A stretch of 64,000 nucleotides of DNA from Advenella mimigardefordensis DPN7 (GCF_000521505.1 NZ_CP003915.1:3782001-3846000); one strand, 5' to 3'; shown: positions 1 to 10,975, numbered from the stretch's first letter. The notes: generated from the sequence alone by a model not told the origin. Translations and numbers: made by a program.

Positions 1-2094
1 TCCCGCACGATTTTTGTTACCACGGCTCTCCCTTACGCTAACGGTTCGTTCCACATTGGCCACATCATGGAGTATATCCAGGCTGACATCTGGGTACGAA
101 GCATGCGAATGGCCGGTCACACCGTGCACTTTGTGGGCGCAGATGACGCCCACGGGGCACCCATCATGCTCAAGGCAGAAAAGGAAGGCATCACACCGCA
201 GGCACTGGTGGCACGCTACGCCCAGGAGCGCCCGCGCTATCTGAACGGCTTTCATATCAAGTTCGATCACTGGCACAGCACCGACAGTCAGGAAAACATC
301 GACCTATCGCAGGCCATCTATCGCCAGCTCAAGGCTGCCGGCTTCATCAGCACCAAAACAATCGAACAGTTCTATGATCCGGTCAAGAGCATGTTCCTGC
401 CAGACCGCTACATCAAGGGCGAGTGCCCAAAATGTCATGCGCCGGACCAGTACGGCGACTCCTGCGAGGTCTGTGGTGCCGTTTATGCGCCCACCGATCT
501 GATCAACCCGTACTCCACGCTCACCAACGCGACACCGGTACTTAAATCGTCCGAGCACTTTTTCTTTAACCTGTCCGATCAACGCTGCGTGGAATTCCTG
601 CAGGAATGGACCACCGGTACCAACAACCAGGGAAACAAGCGCCTGCAAACGGAAGTGCTGGCCAAGACCCGCGAATGGCTGGGCAACGACGCTGATAAAG
701 AAAGCAATCTGAACGACTGGGATATCTCGCGCGACGAGCCCTATTTCGGCATTGAAATTCCCGACGCACCGGGCAAGTACTTTTATGTCTGGCTGGATGC
801 GCCCGTGGGCTATCTGGCTTCGCTCAAAGCCTATTGCAAACTGCAGGGCATAGACTTTGACGCCTTGCTGGATCCGGAAAGCAGTACAGAGCAGGTGCAC
901 TTTATCGGCAAAGACATTGTGTATTTCCATGCGCTGTTCTGGCCGGCCATGCTCAAATTCTCCGGTCGCAAAGTGCCCGATGCCCTGAACGTGCATGGCT
1001 TCATTACCGTGAGCGGCGAGAAAATGTCCAAAAGCCGCGGTACCGGTATTTCACCCGTGAAGTACCTGGACATCGGCATGAACGCTGAATGGCTGCGCTA
1101 CTACATTGCGGCCAAGCTCAACGCGCGGGTGGAAGATATTGACTTCAACCCCGATGATTTCATCGCGCGCGTCAACAGTGACCTGATCGGCAAATACATC
1201 AATATTGCCAGCCGCGCCGCCACGTTTATCACCCGTCATTTCGATGGCAAGCTGGGTTATGCCGGCGATGCCCAGGCAATGGCAACGGAACTGGCCACGC
1301 TGACCGAACAGGTACGCAGTGACTTCGAGAACCGTGAGTATGCCCGTGCGATCCGCAATCTGATGGCGCATGCAGACAAGATCAACCAGGCGTTTGACAG
1401 TGCCCAGCCATGGGTGATGGCAAAAGGCATCAGCAACGCCGACGAGCAGCAGAAGCTGGCTCTGCAGGACGTATGTTCACGCGCCATTGCCGGCTTCAAG
1501 GCCCTGTCTGTCATGCTGGCACCGGTACTTCCCGCGCTGGCCGATCGTATTGCAACTGAATTGTTCGGCATGACTCGTGGCTTTAACTGGAGCGATGCTG
1601 CGGAACTGCCGGATCATATCGCGCCGTTCAAGCATCTGATGCAGCGCGTTGAACCCACCATGCTCGATTCCCTGTTTGAACCCGATGCGCCCACAGACGA
1701 TGTTGTAGCCGCAGCGGTTGCCGCTGCATTGCCCGGTGGCGAAGCGATTGCAGATGTAATCACAATTGATGATTTTGTAAAAATAGATTTGCGAATTGCA
1801 AAAATTGTTAGTTGTGAGCATGTAGAAGGCTCCACTAAGCTGTTGCGTCTTACACTGGATGTGGGCGAAGGCAGAACCCGGAATGTGTTTTCTGGAATAA
1901 AATCAGCTTATCAGCCCGAGACCCTGATCGGAAAATTTACAGTAATGGTGGCCAACCTGGCGCCACGTAAAATGAAGTTCGGTGTCTCTGAAGGCATGGT
2001 ACTTGCCGCCAGCGATGCAGATGAAAAAGCCAACCCGGGTATCTATATTCTGGAACCATGGGAAGGCGCGCAGCCTGGCATGCGCGTTCGCTAA
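1..2094 (+). CDS. metG: Methionine--tRNA ligase, 5' end outside window
   Basis: Charges tRNA-Met with methionine in the cytoplasm. The reading frame is open from base 1, so the true start lies just left of the window; the first visible residues ([14 protein letters not shown]) contain the class I HIGH motif and normally sit about 15-20 residues from the N-terminus. A zinc knuckle with CPKC and CEVC pairs lies near bases 424-475, the KMSKS loop ([11 protein letters not shown]) near base 1020, and an Arc1p/EMAP-like tRNA-binding domain fills the C-terminus (from about base 1755). The last part (1750-1850) is visibly more AT-rich than the body. The total length fits the long dimeric bacterial MetG. 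The first in-frame ATG (base 67) is internal, after the HIGH motif, so it is not the start. Confidence 0.97.
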   Translation, partial: SRTIFVTTALPYANGSFHIGHIMEYIQADIWVRSMRMAGHTVHFVGADDAHGAPIMLKAEKEGITPQALVARYAQERPRYLNGFHIKFDHWHSTDSQENIDLSQAIYRQLKAAGFISTKTIEQFYDPVKSMFLPDRYIKGECPKCHAPDQYGDSCEVCGAVYAPTDLINPYSTLTNATPVLKSSEHFFFNLSDQRCVEFLQEWTTGTNNQGNKRLQTEVLAKTREWLGNDADKESNLNDWDISRDEPYFGIEIPDAPGKYFYVWLDAPVGYLASLKAYCKLQGIDFDALLDPESSTEQVHFIGKDIVYFHALFWPAMLKFSGRKVPDALNVHGFITVSGEKMSKSRGTGISPVKYLDIGMNAEWLRYYIAAKLNARVEDIDFNPDDFIARVNSDLIGKYINIASRAATFITRHFDGKLGYAGDAQAMATELATLTEQVRSDFENREYARAIRNLMAHADKINQAFDSAQPWVMAKGISNADEQQKLALQDVCSRAIAGFKALSVMLAPVLPALADRIATELFGMTRGFNWSDAAELPDHIAPFKHLMQRVEPTMLDSLFEPDAPTDDVVAAAVAAALPGGEAIADVITIDDFVKIDLRIAKIVSCEHVEGSTKLLRLTLDVGEGRTRNVFSGIKSAYQPETLIGKFTVMVANLAPRKMKFGVSEGMVLAASDADEKANPGIYILEPWEGAQPGMRVR

Positions 2095-2168
2095 TACGCC
2101 GGCCCTTAAACAGGCCGGGCGCGCAGGCACCATGTTGTGATCAACAATAAAACGGGACGTAGAAATAT

Positions 2169-2777
2169 ATGGTTGGAACATGGTGCAGAAGCGGTTTGGG
2201 CCGTCTGAAAAAAACCGTCAGGCATTCACGGCCGCTCATGTTTGTAAACGAATTGATGCACCAGCCCAAATTTACCGGCGCTATCTGTCCCAGTTCCCGC
2301 AAGCTGGGACGCTATATGGCCAAGCACATTCCGCTGAATCATGACGGCATTGTGATTGAACTGGGCGGCGGCACCGGTGTTATCACACAGGCAATACTGG
2401 ATCATGGCGTTCCTGCAGACAAGCTGATCGTCATTGAGTTTTCCAATGTCTTTGCCCAGCACCTGCAACGGCGCTTTCCGCACCTGACCATCATCAATGG
2501 CAATGCAGCCGATCTGGACGCCCTGCTGCCGCCAGATGTACGCATCAACGCCATCGTCTCCAGCCTGCCGCTTATTTCCCTGCCGCCCGAAGTGCGCAGC
2601 CGGATTCTGCACCATTGGCAGACCCTGCTGAAGGACGAGGGACGCGCCATCCAGTTCACCTACAATCTGCGCCAGACGCAATGGCAGGCATCCCTGAACG
2701 CCTGTCATTACAGTAGTGAAATCGTGTGGACCAATGTGCCGCCGGCACGCGTGATGACATTCCGCTTCGCAGCCTGA
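2169..2777 (+). CDS. Class I SAM-dependent methyltransferase, phospholipid/rRNA-dimethylase-like
   Basis: A 202-residue Rossmann methyltransferase. The SAM-binding motif I is clear (VIELGGGTGVIT, residues about 57-68), followed by an acidic motif II (LIVIEFS) and a motif IV-like stretch (AIVSSLPLISLP). The opening FTGAICPSS and the SSLPL motif are typical of the small PmtA-like phospholipid N-methyltransferase family, which is related to KsgA-type rRNA dimethylases. The substrate is therefore probably a phospholipid such as phosphatidylethanolamine, but this is inference. It stands alone between metG and trmB. The start is uncertain: ATG 2169 gives the longest frame, and ATG 2238 (MFVNELM) would remove a basic N-terminal tail; neither has a strong ribosome binding site. 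Confidence 0.8.
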   Translation: MVGTWCRSGLGRLKKTVRHSRPLMFVNELMHQPKFTGAICPSSRKLGRYMAKHIPLNHDGIVIELGGGTGVITQAILDHGVPADKLIVIEFSNVFAQHLQRRFPHLTIINGNAADLDALLPPDVRINAIVSSLPLISLPPEVRSRILHHWQTLLKDEGRAIQFTYNLRQTQWQASLNACHYSSEIVWTNVPPARVMTFRFAA

Positions 2778-2930
2778 GCAAGCCGCGCCTGCCGGGCGAA
2801 TGTTCTACAATGCAGGTTTCGTCGTTCGTGTGACGCTTTGCCAACATGCCCCTGGCCAACCGGCCTCTCGGGCACAGGCACAGGACGCACGCACACAAGC
2901 CAGACTTTGTACGCATTTGCCCTTTAGACC

Positions 2931-3680
2931 ATGACCATTGCAGACCCTGATAAAAACGCTGATAACAACGCCGCAACGCAGGCCAGTGCCAGCAACGACA
3001 ATCCCGACACCTTAAAAGCACGCCACATTCGCAGCTTCGTGCACCGCCGCTCGCATATGACGCCGGGCCAGAAACAGGCGGTTGAGCTGCATATGGACAA
3101 ATGGGCACTGCCCTACCAGGCCAGCCTGCTCGACTACGAACAGACTTTCGGCCGGGCCGCCCCCACCATCCTGGAGATTGGTTTCGGCATGGGCGAAACC
3201 ACACAAAAAATCGCCCAGTTGCGCGCCGATGAAAACTTCCTGGGTGTTGAAGTATTCAATGCCGGCGTCGGCGCATTGCTCAAACGGATTGAAGAGTCCG
3301 GCACCAGCAATATCCGCATCATCCAGCACGACGCGGTTGAGGTGGTACAGAACATGATTGCGCCAGACAGCCTGGCAGGCGTGCATATATACTTCCCCGA
3401 CCCCTGGCCCAAAAAACGCCATCACAAACGTCGTCTGGTGCGACCCGATTTCATTGCCCTGCTGGCCAGTCGCATCAAACCGGGCGGCTATATCCACTGC
3501 GCCACAGACTGGGAAGACTACGCCGTGCAAATGCTGGAAGTGCTCAGCGGCGAAGTGTTGCTGCGCAATACCTGCGCGGACTACGCGCCCAAACCCGATT
3601 ACCGGCCCCAGACCAAATTTGAAACCCGCGGCCTGCGATTGGGCCATGGCATTCGTGATCTGGTTTTCAATCGTATCTAG
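2931..3680 (+). CDS. trmB: tRNA (guanine-N7-)-methyltransferase
   Basis: Methylates guanine 46 in the tRNA variable loop using SAM. 249 residues, normal for the family. After a low-complexity acidic head of about 25 residues comes the conserved body: [10 protein letters not shown] (SAM motif I), NFLGVEVF, and the family signature [16 protein letters not shown] with the catalytic Asp region, then a C-terminal TKFETRG motif. The start at 2931 (MTIADPDKN) follows a 150-base spacer after the previous methyltransferase. The iminopeptidase gene begins 21 bases after its stop, so both may share a transcript. Confidence 0.95.
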   Translation: MTIADPDKNADNNAATQASASNDNPDTLKARHIRSFVHRRSHMTPGQKQAVELHMDKWALPYQASLLDYEQTFGRAAPTILEIGFGMGETTQKIAQLRADENFLGVEVFNAGVGALLKRIEESGTSNIRIIQHDAVEVVQNMIAPDSLAGVHIYFPDPWPKKRHHKRRLVRPDFIALLASRIKPGGYIHCATDWEDYAVQMLEVLSGEVLLRNTCADYAPKPDYRPQTKFETRGLRLGHGIRDLVFNRI

Positions 3681-4640
<960 letters not shown>

Positions 4641-4705
4641 CCTGGTTTTCAGCAAGACCTTGATTTCGCTTTAAAATCATGGCCTGCAGTACCCCGCCCG
4701 CTCAC

Positions 4706-4734
4706 AAGCCGCGATAGCAATGCGCGGCTTTTTT
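4706..4734 (+). terminator. Rho-independent terminator after pip
   Basis: A perfect 8-bp stem AAGCCGCG (4706-4713) / CGCGGCTT (4723-4730) with a 9-base loop, followed directly by a T run. It ends the pip transcript. The remaining bases up to 4974 hold no convincing gene; they must contain the promoter of the next gene, and the A/T-rich stretch 4856-4930 is the likely place. Confidence 0.85.
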
Positions 4735-4974
4735 GCACCTGCCCATCAAGCCCGGCATCAGCCGGACGCCCTACGCATGCAACAGCACGTTGCCCCCTCT
4801 TTGGACACCCATTGAGCGACATTGCCGCGTTTTACCCGGCGATCACCGTGTTCTAACATTTGTTAACCTTCAGGGACTTCCGTTTGTCATGTATTCCATG
4901 AATAATATTGCTACGCACGCACCGTGCTATTTTGAAGTTGAAGTTGTCATTCACGATAACAAGGAGTCATAACA

Positions 4975-5409
4975 ATGGGTATTCTCAGTTTTATCAAAGA
5001 AGTCGGCGAGAAAGTATTCGGCGGCAGCGAAGCACAGGCAGCCACACCCGAAGATCTTAAAAAGGAACTGGCCAAACACGGCCTGAATGCTGATGGTCTG
5101 GATATCGCCGTTGATGGTGACAAGGTCACAGTGAAAGGCAATGCAGCCAGTACTGCCGATGCAGAAAAAATCGCAATTGCAATTGGTAATACACAGGGCG
5201 TGGCTTCTGTAGACAACCAGCTGTCTGCAGCTACAACCGAAGAAGAATCCAACTTCTACACCGTCAAATCCGGTGACACACTGTCAAAGATCTCCAAAGA
5301 CCAGTACGGCGACGCTAACCAGTACCAGAAAATCTTTGAAGCCAACCGTCCTATGCTGAGCCATCCGGATAAAATCTATCCAGGCCAGGTTCTGCGTATT
5401 CCCAAGTAA
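4975..5409 (+). CDS. kbp: BON and LysM domain protein, potassium-binding Kbp (YgaU) type
   Basis: A small 144-residue protein with the Kbp layout: a short amphipathic head (MGILSFIKEVGEKVFG), a BON domain (about residues 25-90, with DGDKVTVKGNA), and a C-terminal LysM domain (FYTVKSGDTLSKISKDQYG to YPGQVLRIPK). E. coli Kbp is a cytoplasmic potassium sensor/binder induced by osmotic or high-K+ stress; that role is carried over from the family. There is no signal peptide, as expected. A good AAGGAG site lies at 4961-4966. It is monocistronic, preceded by a terminator and followed by a long gene-free stretch. Confidence 0.92.
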   Translation: MGILSFIKEVGEKVFGGSEAQAATPEDLKKELAKHGLNADGLDIAVDGDKVTVKGNAASTADAEKIAIAIGNTQGVASVDNQLSAATTEEESNFYTVKSGDTLSKISKDQYGDANQYQKIFEANRPMLSHPDKIYPGQVLRIPK

Positions 5410-5675
5410 TATCAGGCTGCAAGAGCGGGAAGGCTGAGCCGGCATTGCTTTTGGGTGTTCACTCCCGGAACGAAGCAAACCACGCCCGGTCGCCCCGCCC
5501 ACCCTCTGCGAGTGAGCGGCAGATGCTCCAACCCTGACCGCCCACACGCCTTTAGCACAAAACGCCCTGCAAGCTGTACTGCCCGCAAGCGGCTGGCTGC
5601 CAAAGCCATGCGCTGCCAGTATCGTGTGACTCGCAGGGCTTTTTTGCGCCCCGTCCTCTGCTATTCCTTCTTCTG

Positions 5676-5750
5676 CCATCCCTTCCTTTACCACCCCTTC
5701 CTTTACCACCCCTTCCTTTACCATCCCTTCCTTTACCACCCCACCCTCTA
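5676..5750. repeat. 15-bp tandem repeat array
   Basis: Four near-perfect units of CCAYCCCTTCCTTTA (5676-5690, 5691-5705, 5706-5720, 5721-5735) and a degenerate fifth (5736-5750). The units differ only at C/T in the fourth base. The strand is strongly pyrimidine-biased. It is intergenic, so copy number could vary without affecting a protein. Confidence 0.9.
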
Positions 5751-6079
5751 CCGCCTTTTTTCCCATCACGCCTCCCCACCTTTACCTGAACCACACCCAA
5801 TATTGACTTTTCCGTGGGTATTCCCGGCCCCACCCGGTATAATGGTTGCAAGAAAGCCGTGGCAGAATAGTCGGAATTACATCTGTCATGCAGGGGGAGC
5901 ATAAACATAATGAAAATACCTTTCCGAACCGAATCCGGATGGCTTGCCCATTGCCGATGGGCGCGTGTCAAGACCAGCAAAACTGGCGTGACATCCAGTG
6001 CCAGCCGTCAATACCCGCGCCCCGGTTAAAAACAATAATCGGAGCGACGCATGACATTCATGCTTTTAAATAACAGATG

Positions 6080-6121
6080 CAGGCAGGCACGCGCGCCCGC
6101 CTGCCTGTCCTATGGTTTTTT
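6080..6121 (+). promoter_or_regulatory. Leader hairpin upstream of the BCCT transporter
   Basis: A perfect 9-bp GC-rich stem CAGGCAGGC (6080-6088) / GCCTGCCTG (6099-6107) with a 10-base loop, then a T run at 6115-6121. It lies about 45 bases before the ribosome binding site of the transporter gene. It could be a terminator of an upstream leader (an attenuator-like position) or simply insulate the gene. No known riboswitch is recognised. Confidence 0.55.
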
Positions 6122-6165
6122 GCAAATACAGTGTGGGGCCGGTGGGCTCTGCGAAGGAGTAATCG

Positions 6166-8406
6166 ATGTCTATTAAACCACCTAACGAAGAAGGCACCCA
6201 GCCGGATCTGCCAGGTGAACAGGCGTCACCGGGCACCAGCGCTGGCACTACGCCACCGGCGCCGATCGAACGCAGCAAATTTGGCGGCACACCGCGTCGG
6301 CATGAACGCGCGTTCGACGACGATGCGCCGGTTTCCCGTAGCGACCTGAGCAAGGGACCACAAGATGTACTTGAGGCCCCCACCGCCCGCATCAATTGGC
6401 GTGTGCTGCTGGTCTCTTCAATGGTGATTATCGCCTTCTCGCTCTGGGCCATTCTGGGCCCCAATGAGGCGCGCACCTCCATGAAAATCGCCGTCGACTG
6501 GATCGCGACCAATCTGGGCTGGTACTACGTGCTCACCATGACGCTCGTGATCGGCTTTGTCGTATGGGTGGCGTTCTCCAAGGAGGGTAACGTACGCCTG
6601 GGACCGGATCAATCACGCCCACAATATAAATTGTCCACCTGGGTGGCCATGCTATTTGCCGCCGGTGTGGGCATTGACATGCTGTTTTTCTCGGTCACCG
6701 GACCCATCGTGCAGTATCTGCACCCGCCCGCAGGCGCTGGCGGTACACCCGAAGCCCTGCAGGACGCGGTGGTGTGGACCATGTTCCACTACGGCGTAGC
6801 AGGCTGGTCCATGTATGCCCTGCTTGGCATGGCCATGGGCTACTTCGCCTACCGCTGGGGCATGCCGCTGTCCATCCGCGCAGCCCTCTACCCATTGCTG
6901 GGCAAGCGCGTGCGCGGCTCACTGGGCGATGGCATCAGCACCATCGCGCTGGTGGGTACCGTATTTGGTGTAGCCACCTCCATGGGCATCGGCGTTGTCT
7001 TGCTTAGTGTCGGTTTTTCCCTTCTTTTCGGTCTGGAACAGGGCCTCTCGCTGCAAATTGCACTTGTCATTGGCGCGGTGATCCTGACCGTTCTGGCCAC
7101 CACATCGGGGGTTGACCGTGGCATCCGCTGGATTTCAGAGCTCAACCTATGGAGCGCGGTGGCCATGATGGTCTACATTCTGGTTACCGGCCAAACGGCG
7201 TTCCTGCTGAACGCACTCACAGAAAACATCGGCCGGTTCCTGGTCACCTTCCCCGCACGCACGCTGGAAACCTTTGTTTACGCGCCCGGCGGCGCCGAAT
7301 GGATGGGCAGCTGGACGCTGTTCTTCTGGGCTTTCTGGCTGGCCTGGGGGCCGTTTGTCGGCGTGTTCCTGGCGCGGATCTCACGCGGTCGCACCCTGCG
7401 CGAATTTGTGATTGCCGCGATCACCGCGCCTGTGCTGTGCGACTTTTTCATTGTGTCTTTATTCGGCAACTCGGCCATGTATCACGTCCTGCAGGGTGAC
7501 ACCGCCTTCGCCCAGTTGGCCGTGGACAGCCCGGAACGCGGCTGGTATGCGCTGCTGGGCATGTTTCCCGGCGCCATGTTCCTGATCGGCCTGGCCACGC
7601 TGTCCGGCCTGCTGTTTTATCTGACCAGTGCGAACTCAGGTGCCATGGTCATGTCGAATTTTTCGGCCTCCATCCCCGATCCGTCCCAGGACGGTCCGAA
7701 ATGGCTGCGCATTTTCTGGGCGGTGCTCACCGCCGTGCTGACCGTGGCCATGCTGCTGGCCGGTGGTGTGACCACCATGGAATATGCCACGCTGATTTTT
7801 GCGCTGCCGGTCACCATCATCGCCTACCTGGTCATGGCCTCGTTCTACAAAGTCCTGCAAATGGAACGGGCCGAGCGCGAGGGGCAGGTACTGCGCAAGC
7901 CTTCCATGGCGCCGATAGGCGGATATCTGCCGGAACGCTCCTGGAAACAGCGGCTTGAGCAATTGCACTCGTTTGCCTCATCAAAACAGGCCATTCAGTT
8001 TATTGATCGCACAGTACGCCCGGCCCTGGAAGATGTCGCGGCCGAATTCCGCAATCAGGGCTATCAGGCCGTGTGCGAGGACATCACCAGCGAACGCGGT
8101 ATTCAGGAACCGCAGTTACGGGTGTCCATGGACAGCTACCGCGCCTTTCACTATCACGTCGCCCTGGTTGAAGCGCCCGTCCCCATGTTCAGTGGCCGGA
8201 TGACGCGCGAAGTAGACGTTTACTACCGATTGGAAGTGTTCACCCAGACCGGTTCCGGCGGCTATGACCTGATGGGATTGACCAAGCAGCAGGTGATTGA
8301 CGACGTACTGGAACGCTTCGAAGCGCATCTGGCCTTCCTGACCTTCTCCAGCAATACCGATACCGCATCGGTCCTGACGCCACCAATGCCGGCCAGGGAA
8401 GGCTGA
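6166..8406 (+). CDS. BCCT family betaine/choline/carnitine transporter (BetT-like)
   Basis: A 746-residue inner-membrane secondary transporter. A hydrophilic N-terminal tail of about 65 residues precedes a core of about 12 membrane spans carrying the BCCT tryptophan-rich segment (WTLFFWAFWLAWGPFVG) and the glycine-rich GVGIDMLFF segment. About 170 residues of soluble C-terminal domain follow, as in long osmoregulated BetT/BetP-type carriers, where the tail senses osmotic state. The substrate is probably choline or glycine betaine (family knowledge, not proven by sequence). A clear GAAGGAG site sits 6 bases before ATG 6166. It is a single gene with a leader hairpin upstream and a convergent hairpin downstream. 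Confidence 0.93.
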   Translation: MSIKPPNEEGTQPDLPGEQASPGTSAGTTPPAPIERSKFGGTPRRHERAFDDDAPVSRSDLSKGPQDVLEAPTARINWRVLLVSSMVIIAFSLWAILGPNEARTSMKIAVDWIATNLGWYYVLTMTLVIGFVVWVAFSKEGNVRLGPDQSRPQYKLSTWVAMLFAAGVGIDMLFFSVTGPIVQYLHPPAGAGGTPEALQDAVVWTMFHYGVAGWSMYALLGMAMGYFAYRWGMPLSIRAALYPLLGKRVRGSLGDGISTIALVGTVFGVATSMGIGVVLLSVGFSLLFGLEQGLSLQIALVIGAVILTVLATTSGVDRGIRWISELNLWSAVAMMVYILVTGQTAFLLNALTENIGRFLVTFPARTLETFVYAPGGAEWMGSWTLFFWAFWLAWGPFVGVFLARISRGRTLREFVIAAITAPVLCDFFIVSLFGNSAMYHVLQGDTAFAQLAVDSPERGWYALLGMFPGAMFLIGLATLSGLLFYLTSANSGAMVMSNFSASIPDPSQDGPKWLRIFWAVLTAVLTVAMLLAGGVTTMEYATLIFALPVTIIAYLVMASFYKVLQMERAEREGQVLRKPSMAPIGGYLPERSWKQRLEQLHSFASSKQAIQFIDRTVRPALEDVAAEFRNQGYQAVCEDITSERGIQEPQLRVSMDSYRAFHYHVALVEAPVPMFSGRMTREVDVYYRLEVFTQTGSGGYDLMGLTKQQVIDDVLERFEAHLAFLTFSSNTDTASVLTPPMPAREG

Positions 8407-8420
8407 TTACACGGCACAAA

Positions 8421-8460
8421 TGAATGGGGCGTTATGCCTATCGCAATAACGCCCCATTCA
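8421..8460. terminator. Intergenic 15-bp hairpin between convergent genes
   Basis: A perfect 15-bp inverted repeat, TGAATGGGGCGTTAT (8421-8435) and ATAACGCCCCATTCA (8446-8460), with a 10-base loop. It lies 15 bases after the transporter stop and before the convergent membrane methyltransferase. There is no T run on either side, so it may act as an RNA-stabilising 3' end or a rho-dependent stop rather than a classical terminator. Confidence 0.7.
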
Positions 8461-8572
8461 CAACGCATCATCTACTTCACTGAAGGCAGCAACCAGCTTA
8501 TCCTGGCGCCCGCCGCTATTGATACCACCTTTAAAGCGACTACCTTAACGCAACCCTCATAAAACGACCACT

Positions 8573-9295
8573 CTAAAACAGGTGAGCAAACACCGGCATA
8601 ATGCCGTCTTTGTGCAGGAAATTGAGCAGAATGAAAAACGGTCCGGCCAGCAGGAAACACAGGGCCTCGCGCACCGTACGACCCAGCGCTTTCATGGAAA
8701 TTTCCAGATTTTCCGGATTATTCCACTGACGCAGGGTCACCCCCAGACGGGGCACATGCTGTTTGTAATTGCGATAGGCATCTCCAAAAATCATCTCCAG
8801 CGTGCCCTCTTCCTGAGCAATCACCCAGTTAAACACCAGATAAATCAGGCCGCCGCTCACCAGACCAGTCAGCAGGGAGCCGGAAAGCAGCCCCATGCCG
8901 GTCACGCCCATGATAGAAAACACATACAGCGGATTACGCGTCAGAGAATACGGACCGTGGGTCATCAGCTCGGTATTCTTGCGACCATTCAGATAAAGCG
9001 AAGACCAGATACGTCCCAGCGCCCCACAAAGAATCAACACCAGACCGGCTGCCTGGATCAGATCGTGCATCAGCGTCACGTTGCGCCAGGCCGATTCAGT
9101 AAACAGGGACAGGGTAACAATAATCAGCGCAGCGCCTACCAGCAGCACACGCCGCAGACGCTGCACGCGCCCAAGGCGCTTGAGCCGCGCGTAGACGGCG
9201 GAATCGGGAGCGGCGGACGTGGCGCGCGGACCATGGGCGCTCGCGGCACCTGTGCCGGCAACAATCGTACTATCGGTAATTTCACTCAGAGACAT
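8573..9295 (-). CDS. Isoprenylcysteine carboxyl methyltransferase-like membrane protein
   Basis: 240 residues with about five membrane spans. The ICMT/NnrU-type signature is plain: GPYSLTRNPLY followed by a hydrophobic span, then EEGTLEMIFGDAYRNY near the C-terminus, the conserved SAM/cofactor-side region of the family. Bacterial members have mostly unknown substrates, so no reaction is assigned. The N-terminal 40 residues are hydrophilic and low-complexity. The gene lies downstream of ffh on the same strand, but a strong terminator separates them, so it probably has its own promoter. Confidence 0.85.
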   Translation of the reverse strand: MSLSEITDSTIVAGTGAASAHGPRATSAAPDSAVYARLKRLGRVQRLRRVLLVGAALIIVTLSLFTESAWRNVTLMHDLIQAAGLVLILCGALGRIWSSLYLNGRKNTELMTHGPYSLTRNPLYVFSIMGVTGMGLLSGSLLTGLVSGGLIYLVFNWVIAQEEGTLEMIFGDAYRNYKQHVPRLGVTLRQWNNPENLEISMKALGRTVREALCFLLAGPFFILLNFLHKDGIMPVFAHLF

Positions 9296-9306
9296 GACGG
9301 GTACTC

Positions 9307-9349
9307 AAAAAAAGATGCATGGCGCAAAAATTTGCGCGTATGCATCTTT
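9307..9349 (-). terminator. Terminator of ffh
   Basis: On the minus strand a long hairpin, AAAGATGCAT (9311-9320) pairing with ATGCATCTTT and an inner GCGCAAA/TTTGCGC pair, is followed by a run of seven T (plus-strand A7, 9307-9313). It lies about 85 bases after the ffh stop and just before the start of the membrane methyltransferase gene. Confidence 0.85.
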
Positions 9350-9433
9350 ATACCCAGTCGCGTATCAAATTATTGTTGAAAAATTCAACGCAACAATTTC
9401 ATGGCTTATTCGACTTATGTCGGTCGTATTGGC

Positions 9434-10858
9434 TTATTTCTTGAAATTGCCAAAGGCGCCCATACCGCTTTTCAGGCCTCTTAAGCCGCCCATGGCGCGC
9501 ATCATCTTGCCCATGCCGCCTTTCTTGAACTGCTTCATCATGCCCTGCATCTGCTCAAACTGTTTCAGCAGCTTATTCACTTCCTGCACCGGCACCCCGG
9601 CACCGGCGGCAATCCGGCGCTTGCGCGTTGCTTTAAGCAATTCAGGTTTGCTGCGCTCCAGCGGCGTCATGGAATTCAAAATACCTTCGGTACGACGCAA
9701 CTGCTTCTCGGCCTGACCGCCCTGAATCTGGCCGGCAGCCTGAGCGAACTGCGCAGGCAGTTTTTCCATCAGCGAACTCATATCGCCCATTTTCTTCACT
9801 TGCTGCAACTGCTCACGGAAGTCATTCAGGTCAAAGCGATCACCCGTTTTGATCTTGGACGCCAGCTTTTGCGCTTCGGCAATATCGATATTGCGCTGGG
9901 CCTGTTCCACCAGCGACACAATATCGCCCATGCCCAGCACGCGCTGCGCCATCCGTTCCGGGTGGAATACTTCCAGGCCGTCCAGTTTTTCGGATGTCCC
10001 GATAAATTTCAACGGTTTGCCGGTTATATGCCGCACCGACAGCGCCGCGCCACCGCGCGCATCACCGTCCAGCTTGGTCAGCACCACGCCTGTGAGTGGC
10101 AACGCCTCGCCAAAGGCCTTGGCCACGTTCACCGCATCCTGACCCTGCATGGCATCCACCACGAACAGCGTCTCGATGGGCTTGATCAGGCCGTGCAGCA
10201 TGCTGATTTCCTGCATCATGGCCTCGTCTACGCCCAGGCGACCGGCCGTATCCACAATCAGCACTTCATAATGATGCTTGCGGGCATGATCCACCGCTGC
10301 CAGCGCGATATCGCGCGGCTTCTGGTCTGCTGCCGATGGGAAGAAATCCGCCCCCACCTGGCCGGCCACGGTGCGCAACTGCTCAATCGCCGCAGGACGA
10401 TACACGTCCACACTCACCACCAGCACTTTCTTTTTCGGGATCTTGCGGCCGTTCTGAATCAGCTCGCCCGTCACCAGCAGGCGTGCCAGCTTACCGGTGG
10501 TGGTGGTTTTACCCGCCCCCTGCAAGCCCGCCATCAGAATAATGGCCGGCGGTGTGGTGGTTAAATCCAGTTCAGAGGCATCGGCACCCAAGTCGCCGCC
10601 CATCACGGCGGTGAGTTCCTTGTGCACCACCCCAACCAGCGCCTGCCCCGGGTTCAGGCTGCCAGCCACATCGGTACCCAGCGCGCTTTCCTTCACCTTG
10701 GCAACGAATTCGCGCACCACGGGCAGGGATACATCGGCCTCCAGCAGCGCCATACGCACTTCGCGCAGCATCTCCTGGGTGTTGGCTTCGGTCAGGCGCG
10801 CTTCCCCGCGCAGGGTTTTCATGGCCCGGGATAACCGGTTGGTTAAATTATCAAACAT
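9434..10858 (-). CDS. ffh: Signal recognition particle protein Ffh
   Basis: SRP54 GTPase that binds signal sequences of nascent inner-membrane proteins together with 4.5S RNA and docks on FtsY. 474 residues. The helical N domain is followed by the G domain with G1 GLQGAGKTTTTGKLA, DTAGR and TKLDGDARGG, then the methionine-rich M domain (KKMGDMSSLMEKLP, FEQMQGMMKQFKKGGMGKMM). The length is slightly above the E. coli protein. It is divergent from the CcsA-like gene, an arrangement widely kept in proteobacteria. Its terminator lies at 9307-9349. Confidence 0.97.
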   Translation of the reverse strand: MFDNLTNRLSRAMKTLRGEARLTEANTQEMLREVRMALLEADVSLPVVREFVAKVKESALGTDVAGSLNPGQALVGVVHKELTAVMGGDLGADASELDLTTTPPAIILMAGLQGAGKTTTTGKLARLLVTGELIQNGRKIPKKKVLVVSVDVYRPAAIEQLRTVAGQVGADFFPSAADQKPRDIALAAVDHARKHHYEVLIVDTAGRLGVDEAMMQEISMLHGLIKPIETLFVVDAMQGQDAVNVAKAFGEALPLTGVVLTKLDGDARGGAALSVRHITGKPLKFIGTSEKLDGLEVFHPERMAQRVLGMGDIVSLVEQAQRNIDIAEAQKLASKIKTGDRFDLNDFREQLQQVKKMGDMSSLMEKLPAQFAQAAGQIQGGQAEKQLRRTEGILNSMTPLERSKPELLKATRKRRIAAGAGVPVQEVNKLLKQFEQMQGMMKQFKKGGMGKMMRAMGGLRGLKSGMGAFGNFKK

Positions 10859-10975
10859 GCAATTTCACTGAAGTAAATGAGGGATTGGGCAAAACGGCTA
10901 TACTATATGCCTGCAGGCCGGATCGCGCTATGCAGATCCGCTGATTGCTTATCCGGAAACACTCGTCATTATTTT

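Larger units (their letters stand above)
5410..6165. other. Gene-free stretch between kbp and the BCCT transporter
   Basis: 756 bases with no convincing gene. It contains a 7-bp long-range inverted pair GCCCTGC (5564-5570) / GCAGGGC (5633-5639) followed by T6, which could be a weak terminator for kbp; a block of 15-bp tandem repeats (5676-5750); and a strong hairpin just ahead of the transporter (6080-6107). Short open frames here (for example 5455-5904 and 5846-6073) read through the repeats, have no ribosome binding site and look spurious. Confidence 0.6.

Noticed and set aside
4733..4972. 79-codon plus-strand frame before kbp
   Set aside because: It begins inside the T run of the pip terminator, lacks a ribosome binding site and reads as random composition.
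5676..5750. CRISPR-like array
   Set aside because: The 15-bp units are direct tandem copies with no spacers, and no cas gene is near.
9800..10564. 254-codon plus-strand frame
   Set aside because: Antisense shadow of ffh, with no ribosome binding site or known pattern.
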